A stretch of DNA of 64,000 nt, taken from Lachnospiraceae bacterium. GTDB taxonomy: Bacteria > Bacillota_A > Clostridia > Lachnospirales > Lachnospiraceae. The position numbers were made by a program, and so were the translations under genes. Where the stretch lies: NCBI GenBank assembly GCA_017516285.1, contig JAFXDD010000033.1:1-64000 (forward strand). Reading direction: 5' to 3'. This document shows, piece by piece, positions 50,962 through 60,872 of the stretch. The notes beneath the pieces are model-generated. The model saw only the letters and a list, made by a program, of their open reading frames with translations, made no database searches and had not been told where the DNA came from. Position 1 is the stretch's first letter; each line of letters opens with the position of its first letter.

Positions 50962-51984
50962 ATGCAGTGGAATAAAAAAATAAGATACATGTCAGCGTTT
51001 TTTCTGCTGGTAACAGGCGTAGTAGTTTTTCTCGTGCTAAATGTATGTATTGGAAGTGTAAAAATTTCTCTGTCAGATATTATGAAATCTATCTCAGATC
51101 TTGAAATAGATGATACAATCAGAACAATTTTATGGGATATTCGTATGCCTAGAGCATTGGCGGCTATGATACTTGGAGGTGCTTTGGCACTTGCCGGATA
51201 CCTTTTGCAGACATTCTTTCATAACCCCATTGCAGGTCCCTTTGTTCTCGGAATCTCATCAGGAGCCAAAATGATTGTAGCATTGGTTATGGTATTTCTG
51301 CTTGGAAGAGGTGTAAAAGTCAGCTCTGCAATGCTTATAATTGCAGCGTTTCTGGGAGCAATGATATCTATGGGATTTGTTCTTGTGATGTCCCGCAAGG
51401 TGAATAATATGTCCATGTTGGTTGTCAGTGGCGTTATGATTGGCTATATCTGTTCCGCAGTTACAGAGCTTGTAATCACTTTTGCAAATGATGCTGAAAT
51501 TGTAAATTTACATAATTGGTCACGAGGAAGCTTTTCCGGAATGACATGGGAAAATGTAATCGTAATGGCAGGAGTGATAATGGTTACATTTGGTGCGGTA
51601 TTTCTGATGTCAAAGCCGCTAAGTGCTTACCAGTTAGGAGAGTCTTATGCGCGTAACATGGGTGTTGATATTCGCATGCTTCGTATTTTGCTGGTTGTCT
51701 TATCCAGTATTTTGTCTGCCTGCATTGTTGCATATGCAGGACCGATTTCCTTTGTAGGAGTGGCAGCGCCACATCTGGTAAAAAGTCTTTTGGGAACCAC
51801 AAAACCTATTCTTATGATTCCTGCCTGTTTCCTGGGAGGAAGTGTTTTTTGTCTGTTTTGTGATTTGCTGGCAAGATGCCTTCTTGCTCCTACAGAGCTT
51901 AGTATCAGTACGGTTACGGCAGTTTTCGGAGCACCGGTAGTGTTATGGATTATGGTAAAACGCAATAAGGAGAAGCGGGTGTAA
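50962..51984 (+). CDS. FecCD/BtuC-type ABC permease
   Basis: 340 residues and about ten membrane helices. DIRMPRALAAMILGGALALAGYLLQTFFHNPIAGPFVLGISSGA is the FecCD signature (split here for length: RMPRALAAMI, then NPIAGPF and LGISSGA). SFVGVAAPHLVKSLLG holds the coupling helix that meets the ATPase. It forms the import channel for the binding protein just upstream. The stop overlaps the ATPase ATG (TAATG). Confidence 0.85.
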   Translation: MQWNKKIRYMSAFFLLVTGVVVFLVLNVCIGSVKISLSDIMKSISDLEIDDTIRTILWDIRMPRALAAMILGGALALAGYLLQTFFHNPIAGPFVLGISSGAKMIVALVMVFLLGRGVKVSSAMLIIAAFLGAMISMGFVLVMSRKVNNMSMLVVSGVMIGYICSAVTELVITFANDAEIVNLHNWSRGSFSGMTWENVIVMAGVIMVTFGAVFLMSKPLSAYQLGESYARNMGVDIRMLRILLVVLSSILSACIVAYAGPISFVGVAAPHLVKSLLGTTKPILMIPACFLGGSVFCLFCDLLARCLLAPTELSISTVTAVFGAPVVLWIMVKRNKEKRV

Positions 51985-53090
51985 TGGAATATTATTTCTC
52001 AACGGAAAAATTAAGTGTGGGTTATCATAAAAGTCCCCTGATTGAAAATATCCAAATCGGTCTGGAAAAGGGAGAAATCCTGACGTTGATTGGTCCTAAC
52101 GGTGCGGGGAAATCTACGGTTTTAAAAAGTATAGCAAGGCAGCTTCAATTAATCGGAGGCGTAATCTATTTGGATAAACATAGCATAGAACAGATGTCCG
52201 GTACTGAGTTGTCGCAAAAAATGGCAGTGGTGCTGACGGAGAAGCTGCGTACAGAAATGATGACCTGTGAGGACGTAGTTGCAACAGGACGCTATCCATA
52301 CACAGGTCGTTTTGGCATTTTGTCCGCAGCAGACCGTCAAGTGGTTCAGGAAGCAATGGAATTGGTGCATGTAACAGCAATCAAAGACCAGGATTTTACT
52401 CGCATAAGTGATGGGCAAAGGCAACGTGTTATGCTTGCACGTGCAATTTGTCAGGAACCGGAAATTATCGTTCTTGATGAACCGACTTCCTATTTGGATG
52501 TAAAGTACAAATTAGAATTTTTATCAATCTTGCAGGAAATGCGTAAGAAAAAAGGCTTAACTGTTATTATGTCACTCCATGAACTTGAGCTGGCAGCAAG
52601 AGTTTCGGATAAAATACTTTGCATCAACGGAAAGTGTGTTGAGAGATTTGGAAGGCCGGATGAGGTGTTTGAACCAGGGTATATTTCCAGACTGTTCTCA
52701 ATAACAACGGGCAGTTTTGATGAAGAAAACGGCAGCATGGAGCTGGAGTCTGTTAAGGGAGAAGCCGAGGTGTTTGTAATTGCGGGCGGTGGAACCGGCA
52801 GGAATGTATACCGTGATTTACAGCGTCATGGAATACCATTCACAACCGGTATTCTTTTTCGAAATGATGTGGATTATCCGGTGGCAAAGGCTCTGGCAAC
52901 AGAGGTGATAATGGCAGAGGCCTTTGAGCCGGTTACAGAAGAGCTTTTGGAAAAGGCAAAGCAGAAGTTGGATTTCTGCAAAGAGGTTATTTGCTGTAAG
53001 TCCAAGTTTGGCAGTCTTGAGTGGGCAAATAAAGCACTTCTTGCATATGCAAATTCCATAGGAAAAGTGGTTGAGATGAAGAGTGTGTAA
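51984..53090 (+). CDS. ABC importer ATPase with C-terminal extension (BtuD-like)
   Basis: 368 residues against about 255 for the common family member. Walker [10 protein letters not shown] (about 38-46), signature ISDGQRQRV in place of LSGGQ, Walker [13 protein letters not shown] and switch His in SLHELEL are present. The extra 105 residues (from about 262) start [18 protein letters not shown] and look like a small alpha/beta domain. Longer BtuD-like ATPases occur in cobalamin importers. It powers the importer formed by the two preceding genes. The role of the extension is unknown, though regulation is possible. Confidence 0.8.
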   Translation: MEYYFSTEKLSVGYHKSPLIENIQIGLEKGEILTLIGPNGAGKSTVLKSIARQLQLIGGVIYLDKHSIEQMSGTELSQKMAVVLTEKLRTEMMTCEDVVATGRYPYTGRFGILSAADRQVVQEAMELVHVTAIKDQDFTRISDGQRQRVMLARAICQEPEIIVLDEPTSYLDVKYKLEFLSILQEMRKKKGLTVIMSLHELELAARVSDKILCINGKCVERFGRPDEVFEPGYISRLFSITTGSFDEENGSMELESVKGEAEVFVIAGGGTGRNVYRDLQRHGIPFTTGILFRNDVDYPVAKALATEVIMAEAFEPVTEELLEKAKQKLDFCKEVICCKSKFGSLEWANKALLAYANSIGKVVEMKSV

Positions 53091-53139
53091 GGAGTGTCAT
53101 AGTAGTATATACAGCGAAGAAGAAAGGCGTAATGAAAGT

Positions 53140-54669
53140 ATGGCAAAGGTTATTATGGTTCAGGGAACAATGTCTAACGCAGGAAAAAGTCTTCTGGTGG
53201 CAGGACTTTGCAGAATTTTTAAACAGGATGGATATCGTGTGGCGCCGTTTAAGTCGCAGAATATGGCATTAAATTCCTTTATCACAACAGAAGGTCTTGA
53301 AATGGGAAGGGCACAGGTTATGCAGGCAGAGGCCGCAGGCATTACACCAATGGTTTGTATGAATCCGATTTTATTAAAGCCTACTAATCACACCGGTTCA
53401 CAGGTAATTGTAAATGGGGAAGTGCTGGGTAATATGAGTGCAAGAGACTACTTTGCTTATAAAAAGCAGCTAATCCCTGACATTAAGAGAGCTTTTCGAA
53501 AGCTGGAAGAATTTGCGGATATCATTGTAATAGAGGGAGCAGGAAGTCCTGCAGAAATCAATTTAAAAAAGAATGATATTGTAAATATGGGCATGGCAGA
53601 GATGGTAGATGCTCCGGTACTGCTTGTGGGTGATATTGACAGGGGCGGCGTATTTGCGCAGCTCTTGGGAACTTTGATGTTACTTACGGAGGACGAAAGA
53701 GAAAGAGTAAAAGGGTTAATTATCAATAAATTCAGAGGTGATAAATCCATACTCGATTCGGGCATAGAGATGCTGGAAGAAAAAGACAATGTTCCTGTAG
53801 CCGGGGTAATTCCTTACATGGAATTGTCTTTGGAGGATGAAGACAGCCTGACCGAAAGATTTGATAAAAAGAGAGAGGGTCTCATTGATATTGCGGTAAT
53901 TCGGTATCCCAGAATCTCTAATTTTACTGATTTTAATGTATTTGAGCAGATGCCGGAGGTAACCGTTCGCTATGTCACTTCGGTAAGCGAATTGCATCAT
54001 CCTGATTTGGTTTTCCTGCCGGGAAGCAAGAATACTATGGGAGATTTAAAATGGATGCGGCAAAATGGTTTGGAAGCTGCGGTTAAGAAGTTGGCAGAGG
54101 ATGTCCCTGTTTTCGGAATTTGCGGAGGTTATCAGATGCTTGGCTGCCGGATTGATGACCCTGATGGTGTGGAAGAAGGAGGCAGTCTGCGTGGTATGGA
54201 GCTGTTGCCTGTTTCAACTACATTAAGAAAAGAAAAGAAGCGTTGTCAGGTGGAAGGTGTGGTAAATGAACTGGAAGGAATATTTACTGTGCTTTCAGGG
54301 TGTTCATTCCATGGTTATGAAATACATATGGGACAGACAGGTCTGGTGGAAAACGAGGCATCCGCGGACAGACAAGGGGAAGAAGAACAGCAAAAAGAGA
54401 ATAACGCAGGGGAACTCGTCATAGCAGCATCCGGTAGTAACAAGAATGTTTACGGTTCATATGTACACGGATTGTTCGACCAAAGCGGTATAGCAACTGC
54501 CATTGTAAAGGCATTGGCATCGAAAAAGGGAATTGAATTAGAGGATGGAGTGTTTGAGGATTATCAGATCTTTAAAGAAAAACAGTATGATAAACTGGCA
54601 GATACTTTGAGAGAGTATCTGAATATGGAGGAAATCTATGGAATGCTCAGAGAAGCTCGTTTGGAATAA
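53140..54669 (+). CDS. cbiP: Cobyric acid synthase
   Basis: 509 residues from the ATG at 53140, where [19 protein letters not shown] begins the usual CobQ/CbiP N-terminus; the frame extends 19 codons upstream without a reason to use them. The ATP part has the modified P-loop and [15 protein letters not shown]; the glutaminase part has Cys in [11 protein letters not shown] and His in [10 protein letters not shown]. It amidates four side chains of adenosylcobyrinic a,c-diamide. An acidic insertion ([14 protein letters not shown]) interrupts the C-terminal region. It overlaps cobT by 32 bases. Confidence 0.95.
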   Translation: MAKVIMVQGTMSNAGKSLLVAGLCRIFKQDGYRVAPFKSQNMALNSFITTEGLEMGRAQVMQAEAAGITPMVCMNPILLKPTNHTGSQVIVNGEVLGNMSARDYFAYKKQLIPDIKRAFRKLEEFADIIVIEGAGSPAEINLKKNDIVNMGMAEMVDAPVLLVGDIDRGGVFAQLLGTLMLLTEDERERVKGLIINKFRGDKSILDSGIEMLEEKDNVPVAGVIPYMELSLEDEDSLTERFDKKREGLIDIAVIRYPRISNFTDFNVFEQMPEVTVRYVTSVSELHHPDLVFLPGSKNTMGDLKWMRQNGLEAAVKKLAEDVPVFGICGGYQMLGCRIDDPDGVEEGGSLRGMELLPVSTTLRKEKKRCQVEGVVNELEGIFTVLSGCSFHGYEIHMGQTGLVENEASADRQGEEEQQKENNAGELVIAASGSNKNVYGSYVHGLFDQSGIATAIVKALASKKGIELEDGVFEDYQIFKEKQYDKLADTLREYLNMEEIYGMLREARLE

Positions 54670-55738
54670 ATTCACAAGAGAAGAATTGGACCAACTTAAA
54701 ATTGAAGCACCTGATGAAGAAGTCAGAAGGCAGGTTTTAAGAAATTGGGATTCTGTAGCAAAACCGATTGATGGTATGGGAAGATTTGAAACTCTGACAG
54801 CGCAGATAGGTGCAATTACCGGCACGGACAGAATCGATATTTCCAGAAAAGCCGTTATTATCATGTGCGCTGATAATGGAATTGTAGAAGAAGGTGTCAG
54901 TCAGTCCGGTCAAGAGGTTACAATTGCAGTTGCGAAGAAAATGGGCGAGAAAAAATCCTCAGTGGGAAGAATGGCTGAAGCAATTGGTGCAGATACCATT
55001 CCTGTAGATATTGGCATTAATGGAACAGAATTCATACAAGGAGTATTAAACCAAAAAATAAGGAGTGGTACCGGAAATTTTAGGAAGGAACCTGCTATGA
55101 CGGAGGAAGAAGCTATTCGGGCAATTTTTGCCGGCATAGATATGGTCTTCACATGTAAACAGGCAGGTTATCGTATTCTGGCAACAGGAGAGATGGGTAT
55201 AGGAAATACTACCACCAGCAGCGCTGTTGCAGCAGCTTTGCTAAAATGCGAAGTGTCCGAGGTTACCGGACGAGGCGCCGGACTTAGTGATGCGGGGCTT
55301 CTTCACAAGCAGCAAATCATTGCAGAAGCAATTGAAAAATATGATCTGAATAATGCAGATGCATTAACTATTTTAGCAACGGTCGGAGGTCTTGATATGG
55401 CAGGACTTGCAGGCGTCTGTATTGGTGGGGCACTTTATCATGTGCCGATTGTACTGGATGGTGTCATCAGTATGGTGGCTGCCCTTCTTGCAGAACGGAT
55501 AGTACCCGGAATAAAAGTATATCTTATACCTTCCCATAAGGGAAAGGAACCAGCAATAGAATGGCTGGCCAAAGAGCTGGAAATAGAGCCAATCATTGAT
55601 GGAAGACTGGCATTAGGAGAAGGTACGGGAGCTGTTATGTTGTTTCCTTTATTGGATATGGCTTTGTGTATTTACAATGACCGAATGACCTTTTCAGATA
55701 TTCAGATAGAACAGTATAAGAGGTATGAGACAAAATGA
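54638..55738 (+). CDS. cobT: Nicotinate-nucleotide:dimethylbenzimidazole phosphoribosyltransferase
   Basis: 366 residues. Family hallmarks include [63 protein letters not shown] and the catalytic Glu in [19 protein letters not shown]. It makes alpha-ribazole phosphate, the lower-ligand nucleotide. It overlaps cbiP (ATG inside its last codons) and cobU (4 bases), suggesting coupled translation. The lower-ligand base it uses cannot be read from the sequence. Confidence 0.95.
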   Translation: MECSEKLVWNKFTREELDQLKIEAPDEEVRRQVLRNWDSVAKPIDGMGRFETLTAQIGAITGTDRIDISRKAVIIMCADNGIVEEGVSQSGQEVTIAVAKKMGEKKSSVGRMAEAIGADTIPVDIGINGTEFIQGVLNQKIRSGTGNFRKEPAMTEEEAIRAIFAGIDMVFTCKQAGYRILATGEMGIGNTTTSSAVAAALLKCEVSEVTGRGAGLSDAGLLHKQQIIAEAIEKYDLNNADALTILATVGGLDMAGLAGVCIGGALYHVPIVLDGVISMVAALLAERIVPGIKVYLIPSHKGKEPAIEWLAKELEIEPIIDGRLALGEGTGAVMLFPLLDMALCIYNDRMTFSDIQIEQYKRYETK

Positions 55739-56316
55739 TAACATTGATTACCGGGGGGAGTGGCAGTGGAAAATCCGCTTATGCGGAAGAGTGCATCGGT
55801 ATGCTTTCTGAAGGCTGCCACAAGTACTATCTTGCTACCATGCAGGTCTTTGGTGAGGAAGGGCAGGCCAAGGTAGAAAGACATCAAAAGCTTAGAAATG
55901 GTAAAGGATTTGTTACTATTGAACAGACGTTGTCTATTCATGAAGTGTTGAAAAAGATAGAGAAATTACAAGCGGATAAACCAGAAGAAGAGACAGAAGG
56001 CAAGCAGGTAGATTCAACTGCACTGTTGGAGTGCATGTCTAATCTCGTTGCAAACGAGATGTTTTCGGAGGAAATACCAAAGTCTGAACAAGCGGTAACG
56101 AAAAAGATTATCAGAGAAATAGAGTTGTTAAGCAGAGGACTGAAGCATCTGGTGATTGTTACGAATAATGTATTCGAAGATGGTATTACCTATGATGCGA
56201 CTACTATGGAATATATTCGGGCTATCGGAAACATTAATGAAAAGCTTGCGCTCATGGCTGATGAAGTAGTAGAGGTAGTTGTGGGAATTCCGCTTACCAT
56301 AAAGGAAGGAAAATAA
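55735..56316 (+). CDS. cobU: Adenosylcobinamide kinase/guanylyltransferase
   Basis: 193 residues. P-loop GGSGSGKSAYAE (about 7-18), YYLATMQVFGEEGQAKVERHQ with the guanylylated His region, and LVIVTNNVFEDGITYD near the end, where typical CobU has an EVGNGIVP stretch. That canonical stretch is instead kept in the short paralogue at 57094. It phosphorylates adenosylcobinamide and attaches GMP. It overlaps cobT and is one base before cobS. Confidence 0.88.
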   Translation: MITLITGGSGSGKSAYAEECIGMLSEGCHKYYLATMQVFGEEGQAKVERHQKLRNGKGFVTIEQTLSIHEVLKKIEKLQADKPEEETEGKQVDSTALLECMSNLVANEMFSEEIPKSEQAVTKKIIREIELLSRGLKHLVIVTNNVFEDGITYDATTMEYIRAIGNINEKLALMADEVVEVVVGIPLTIKEGK

Positions 56317-56317
56317 C

Positions 56318-57082
56318 ATGCAGATAATAAAATCTTTTTTTATTGCATTTTCTATATATTCTAAAATTCCCGTTCCACAGTTTGAATGGAAGGAAGAGGA
56401 TATGAAATATATGCTCTGTTTTTTTCCATGGATTGGGGCGGTAATAGGTGGTGCTGTATATTTGTGGAGTATATTTTGTGCAAAGTATGAGATGGGAATA
56501 TTATGCTATACGCTGGTTGGTGCAGCAATTCCTTTACTGATTACAGGAGGCTTTCATGTGGATGGCTTTATGGATACCATGGATGCATTCCATTCTTATC
56601 AGCCTAAGGAAAAGAAACTGGAGATTTTAAAGGATTCTCATATCGGGGCTTTTGCAGTTATTATGTTGATGGTATATGGCTTGATTTACCTGGGTTTATT
56701 TTCAGAGATTCAGGATAAAGGCATATTAAGGATTGTCTGCGCAGGTTTCTTTTTGGCACGTTGTCTCAGCGGAATTGGTGTTGTTTCATTTCCTTCTGCC
56801 AAGAGGGATGGACTGCTATATCTTTTTGCAAGTAATTCTCAGAAGAGAATTGTGAGGGGAGCGTTATATCTGCAAAGCGCAGCCTGTATTGGATTTATGC
56901 TGCTGCAGTCAATATACGCAGGAAGTATCATAGTGGCAGCAGCACTGTGCGCATTTGCATATTATTACTGCCGCTGTAAAAAAGAGCTTGGCGGAATTAC
57001 GGGAGACACAGCAGGGTATTTTGTATTAATCAGTGAAGGATGTATGGTGGTGGCAGCTGCCGTGCTTAACATTTTGGTATAG
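56318..57082 (+). CDS. cobS: Adenosylcobinamide-GDP ribazoletransferase
   Basis: 254 residues with about six membrane helices. IPVPQFEWKEEDMKYMLCFFPWIGAVIG opens the CobS family (shown here as IPVPQFEW and FFPWIGAVIG). GGFHVDGFMDTMDAFHS carries the Asp residues of the active site, and DSHIGAFAVIML and GGITGDTAGY follow. It joins adenosylcobinamide-GDP and alpha-ribazole at the membrane. It is the final assembly step of cobalamin. Confidence 0.93.
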   Translation: MQIIKSFFIAFSIYSKIPVPQFEWKEEDMKYMLCFFPWIGAVIGGAVYLWSIFCAKYEMGILCYTLVGAAIPLLITGGFHVDGFMDTMDAFHSYQPKEKKLEILKDSHIGAFAVIMLMVYGLIYLGLFSEIQDKGILRIVCAGFFLARCLSGIGVVSFPSAKRDGLLYLFASNSQKRIVRGALYLQSAACIGFMLLQSIYAGSIIVAAALCAFAYYYCRCKKELGGITGDTAGYFVLISEGCMVVAAAVLNILV

Positions 57083-57093
57083 AGGAACAGGGA

Positions 57094-57477
57094 ATGAAAC
57101 TGGTCATCGGTGGATATGCACAGGGAAAATTAAATTATATATTGCAAAAAAATGGTCGGGAAAATTATATCGTGTGGGATGGAACTATATTGGCTGATGC
57201 GTTGCCGGAAGGAAAGGCAGTTATTATAAATCATTTCCATAACTGGGTCAAAGAACGCATTTTGCAAGGGGGCTTCCCGGAAAAAGAAATTTTAGCTTTT
57301 TTGGAGAAATATCCGGATAGTATTATTATCAGTGATGAAATTGGGAATGGCATTGTTCCTATAGATGCATTTGAAAGAGAATATAGAGAGCGGACAGGCA
57401 GAATGCTTGTGGAGCTTGCAGGGCGTGCCAAAGAGGTGGAGCGTGTAATATGTGGAATTGGTCAGAAAATCAAATAA
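57094..57477 (+). CDS. Short CobU-like protein
   Basis: 127 residues, two thirds of CobU length. It begins MKLVIGGYAQGKLNYIL, a P-loop with Leu where Ser or Thr normally binds the phosphate, and ends with ISDEIGNGIVPIDAFEREYRERTGRM and KEVERVICGIGQKIK, which match the C-terminal half of classical CobU well. The middle with the guanylylation His is missing. It might cooperate with the 193-residue CobU, which lacks that C-terminal motif, or act on a different step. Overlaps cobC by 28 bases. Confidence 0.7.
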   Translation: MKLVIGGYAQGKLNYILQKNGRENYIVWDGTILADALPEGKAVIINHFHNWVKERILQGGFPEKEILAFLEKYPDSIIISDEIGNGIVPIDAFEREYRERTGRMLVELAGRAKEVERVICGIGQKIK

Positions 57478-58076
57478 CGCTGGTACTGATCCGGCATGGC
57501 GCTACGAAATCAAATAAGGAGCACTGTTATCTGGGAAGAACAGAGGAATCACTTAGTAAAGAAGGAATATGTGAACTGCTGAAATTTAAGCAAACAAATC
57601 GTTATCCGGAGGTAGCGTATCTGTTTTCCAGCCCTATGAAGCGGTGTCTTGAGACAGCGCAGATGCTCTATCCGGATTGCCGGCTTTTGGTAATACCGGA
57701 ATGGGAGGAAATGGATTTTGGTGCCTTTGAAGGCAAAAATTACATAGAGTTGCGAGATGACGAAAGATATCAGGCGTGGATTGACAGCAATGGTATGCTC
57801 CCTTTCCCGGAGGGGGAGAGCCGGGAGGAATTTGTACTACGTTGTGAGAAGGGGCTCCACAGGATGTTGGAATTGCTTTCGCAGCTATCAGAAAAAAATG
57901 AGAATGTAATTTGTACAGTAGGGCTGGTTGTGCATGGAGGTACAATCATGTCTTTGCTGAGCCGATATAATGGTGGAGAATACTTTGATTATCAGGTTCC
58001 AAATGGCGGTGGATATATCTGCACCCTTAAAGGCAAAGGTCCGGAACCTAAAATCGTGAATATAGAGATGTTGTAA
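57450..58076 (+). CDS. cobC: Alpha-ribazole phosphatase (histidine phosphatase family)
   Basis: 208 residues. LVLIRHGATKSNKE (about 11-24) is the RHG catalytic motif with the phosphorylated His, LFSSPMKRCLETA the second Arg, EMDFGAFEGKNY the Glu/Gly region, and VVHGGTIMSLL the second His. It removes phosphate from alpha-ribazole 5'-phosphate or from adenosylcobalamin phosphate. Its ATG lies inside the previous gene. Context favours CobC over other phosphoglycerate-mutase-like enzymes. Confidence 0.85.
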   Translation: MWNWSENQITLVLIRHGATKSNKEHCYLGRTEESLSKEGICELLKFKQTNRYPEVAYLFSSPMKRCLETAQMLYPDCRLLVIPEWEEMDFGAFEGKNYIELRDDERYQAWIDSNGMLPFPEGESREEFVLRCEKGLHRMLELLSQLSEKNENVICTVGLVVHGGTIMSLLSRYNGGEYFDYQVPNGGGYICTLKGKGPEPKIVNIEML

Positions 58077-58116
58077 ATGACATAGAAAAAGTGACGTGAA
58101 ATAGGAGAAGTGAGCA

Positions 58117-59109
58117 ATGAAATATCATATGATAGCCTTCTTTTTGGGCTTTCTTTTGGATTTACTCCTGGGAGATCCCTATTATTTGCCACATCCAATC
58201 CGTTTGATAGGGAGTCTGATTGCAAGGTTGGAAAAAAGGCTGTTTGGAAAAGACGTTGTAAGGAATAAGGAGACTGCGAGAAATGAAAAGCATGAATTGC
58301 ATATGGGAATATTGCTTGTAGTAACGGTGTTGCTGATTACGGTTACGGCAGCTGCATTGATTTTAATGGGGGCATACAGTCTACATCCTTATGTGGGAGT
58401 TCTGGCGGAAATAATAATGACCTATCAAATTCTGGCAACAAAATGTCTGAAGGTGGAAAGTATGAAGGTTTATCGGTGCCTGAAAAATAACAACCTGGAA
58501 GAAGCAAGAAAAGCGGTTTCTATGATAGTAGGCAGAGATACGGCTGCTTTGAATGAAGAGGGGGTTGCTAAAGCAGCAATAGAAACTGTGGCTGAAAATA
58601 CTTCAGATGGAGTGATTGCCCCGATGCTATTTACCGCACTCGGGGGACCGATATTGGGCTTTATTTACAAAGCAGTAAACACAATGGACTCTATGATAGG
58701 ATATAAGAATGATAAATACTTATACTTTGGAAGAGCTGCGGCAAAGCTGGACGATTTTGTAAACTTTATTCCTGCAAGGATTAGCGCGTATCTTATGATA
58801 TGTGCGGCATTTTGCAGAGGAAAGTGTTTTTCAGGAAAAAATGCCCTTTATATCTATCAAAGAGATAAAAAGAAGCATGCCAGTCCTAATTCTGCGCATA
58901 CAGAATCCGTGTGTGCCGGAGCACTTGGAATACAGTTGGCAGGTGATGCGGCCTATTTTGGCAAAATTGTAAAAAAGCCATTTATAGGAGATTTCTTGAG
59001 AAAAGTGGAATATGAAGATATCAAACGTGTCAATGATTTGATGTATATGACGGCATGGATGAGTGAGATATTATGTCTGGTTTTGATGGCAGTGGTGTGT
59101 ATGCTTTGA
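58117..59109 (+). CDS. cbiB: Adenosylcobinamide-phosphate synthase
   Basis: 330 residues, a membrane protein with about four to five helices. Family text includes FLLDLLLGDPYYLPHPIRLIG, MIVGRDTAALNEEGVAKAAIETVAENTSDGVIAPM and KAVNTMDSMIGYKND, and HASPNSAHTESVCAGALG. It attaches aminopropanol phosphate to adenosylcobyric acid. GGAGAAGTGAG lies before the ATG. The next gene, cobD, makes its aminopropanol phosphate donor. Confidence 0.93.
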   Translation: MKYHMIAFFLGFLLDLLLGDPYYLPHPIRLIGSLIARLEKRLFGKDVVRNKETARNEKHELHMGILLVVTVLLITVTAAALILMGAYSLHPYVGVLAEIIMTYQILATKCLKVESMKVYRCLKNNNLEEARKAVSMIVGRDTAALNEEGVAKAAIETVAENTSDGVIAPMLFTALGGPILGFIYKAVNTMDSMIGYKNDKYLYFGRAAAKLDDFVNFIPARISAYLMICAAFCRGKCFSGKNALYIYQRDKKKHASPNSAHTESVCAGALGIQLAGDAAYFGKIVKKPFIGDFLRKVEYEDIKRVNDLMYMTAWMSEILCLVLMAVVCML

Positions 59110-59180
59110 GTATAAATGAAGAAGTGGAAGGTTGGCAGAGAAACGGTCTGGGATGGCAAGCCGGGAGGAAGTGATGATAG

Positions 59181-60209
59181 ATGAAAAAAATACATGGTGG
59201 TGATATTTATAGGAATCACGTATGGTTGGATTACTCTGTGAATATAAATCCGTTCGGAATGCCGGAAGCAGTGAAGCAGTCATTGCATGATGCGGTAGAT
59301 GCATGCTGTGAATATCCGGATATCAGAGCGGAGAAATTAAAAGATTCAGTTGGTACTATGCTGTCAATTCCAAAGGAATATTTACTTTTTGGGAATGGAG
59401 CTTCTGAGCTTTTTATGGCAATTGTGCATGCATTAACACCGAAAAAGACAGTGATTCCAGTACCGTCTTTTTATGGATATGAGCATGCGGCAGGAGCAGT
59501 CTCAGGAGAAATTGTCTATTTTAATATGAATGAGGCATCAGGTTTTGGTCTGGATGATGCGTTTTTGAATGTACTTAACGAGGAGGTGGAGCTTTTATTT
59601 CTGGCTAATCCTAATAATCCGACAGGAAAGCTAACCGATAAGGAGTACCTGAAAAAACTCCTCTATCATTGTAAGGATAAAGGTATACAAGTGGTATTGG
59701 ATGAATGTTTCGTAGAATTCTGCAGTGAAAATGCTTCTATGTTGTCAGAGATAAAATACCTTGACAACTTAATCATTGTTCGTGCTTTTACAAAAATATA
59801 TGCAATTCCGGGAGTGCGTTTAGGATATTTGGTCTGTAGTAATCCTGTACTTCTTGAACGGATAGAAAGGCAGCTTCCGGAGTGGAATCTTTCTTCCTTT
59901 GCGCAGGCAGCAGGCTGTGTATGTGCAGCCCAGTCCGCATTTGTGGAAAAAACGGCAGAATATGTGAGAGAAGAACGACGATTTTTGTCAGAAAACCTGC
60001 GAAGACTGGGGCTTAAGGTGTTCACCGGTAATGCAAATTTTATTCTGCTTTATAGTGAGCAGTTGTTATACGATTGTTTATTGGAGCAGGGAATATTAAT
60101 CAGAGACTGTAGGAATTTTAGAGGTTTGTCCCAAGGGTATTATCGTATTGCGGTAAAGAACCGAGAGGATAATGAGATGTTGTTGAAAGCGATAGGTGAA
60201 ATATGTTGA
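59181..60209 (+). CDS. cobD: Threonine-phosphate decarboxylase
   Basis: 342 residues of the PLP-dependent aminotransferase class I fold. HGGDIYRNHVWLDYSVNINPFGMPE is typical of CobD (HGGDIYR, NINPFG). LFLANPNNPTGKL, VVLDECFVEF, and RAFTKIYAIPGVRLGY with the PLP Lys (about residue 210) follow. It makes (R)-1-amino-2-propanol phosphate for CbiB. It resembles HisC, but operon position favours CobD. It overlaps cbiC by 7 bases. Confidence 0.9.
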   Translation: MKKIHGGDIYRNHVWLDYSVNINPFGMPEAVKQSLHDAVDACCEYPDIRAEKLKDSVGTMLSIPKEYLLFGNGASELFMAIVHALTPKKTVIPVPSFYGYEHAAGAVSGEIVYFNMNEASGFGLDDAFLNVLNEEVELLFLANPNNPTGKLTDKEYLKKLLYHCKDKGIQVVLDECFVEFCSENASMLSEIKYLDNLIIVRAFTKIYAIPGVRLGYLVCSNPVLLERIERQLPEWNLSSFAQAAGCVCAAQSAFVEKTAEYVREERRFLSENLRRLGLKVFTGNANFILLYSEQLLYDCLLEQGILIRDCRNFRGLSQGYYRIAVKNREDNEMLLKAIGEIC

Positions 60210-60844
60210 GTAAAATAGAACATTTGCTGCCGGAGGAAATTGAAAAGAGGAGTTTTGAGATTATTTCTGAAGAACTTGACAGGAGAGGTATCAAACTTCC
60301 GAAGGATGAGGAGATGGTTACGAAGAGAGTAATACATACCAGTGCAGACTTTGAGTATACACAGACACTTATGTATTCTAAAGATGCCGTAGCAGTTGCT
60401 AAAAAGTTGATTCTGGAAGGTGCGGATATCGTAACAGATACGAATATGGCACTTTCCGGAATCAATAAAAGAAGCCTTGCGAAATTTGGGGGAGAGGCAC
60501 ATTGTTTCATGGCGGATGAAGAGGTTGCGCGCTTGGCAAAGGAGCAGAAGACAACCCGTGCAGCTGTCAGTATGGAAAAGGCTGCAAAAATTCCGAAACC
60601 GGTCATTTTTGTCATCGGAAATGCTCCCACGGCTCTGATTCAATTGTATGAAATGATACAGCGGGGTAACTGGAAGCCGGCCTTTGTTATCGGTGTCCCG
60701 GTAGGGTTTGTCAATGTGGAAGCAGCCAAGGAACTGATTATGGAAACGGATGTGCCGTACATTGTCAATCGTGGAAGAAAGGGCGGCAGCAATGTAGCGG
60801 CAGCTATTTGTAATGCCATTTTATATGAGCTTGGAAGGGAATAA
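60203..60844 (+). CDS. cbiC: Precorrin-8X/cobalt-precorrin-8 methylmutase
   Basis: 213 residues. KRVIHTSADFEY has the catalytic His, and DTNMALSGINK, VIGNAPTAL and GVPVGFVNVEAAKE are family motifs, ending in NRGRKGGSNVAAAICNAILY. It moves a methyl group from C11 to C12 to give cobyrinic acid. It stands at the start of a run of ring-contraction genes cbiC-D-F-G-H. Confidence 0.94.
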   Translation: MLSKIEHLLPEEIEKRSFEIISEELDRRGIKLPKDEEMVTKRVIHTSADFEYTQTLMYSKDAVAVAKKLILEGADIVTDTNMALSGINKRSLAKFGGEAHCFMADEEVARLAKEQKTTRAAVSMEKAAKIPKPVIFVIGNAPTALIQLYEMIQRGNWKPAFVIGVPVGFVNVEAAKELIMETDVPYIVNRGRKGGSNVAAAICNAILYELGRE

Positions 60845-60872
60845 CAGGAAAGTCTTAGCGAGGTGTTAAGAA

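Noticed and set aside
59116..59180. Tiny frame of about 22 codons between cbiB and cobD
   Set aside because: There is no ribosome site and no recognisable sequence; it looks like spacer in the operon.
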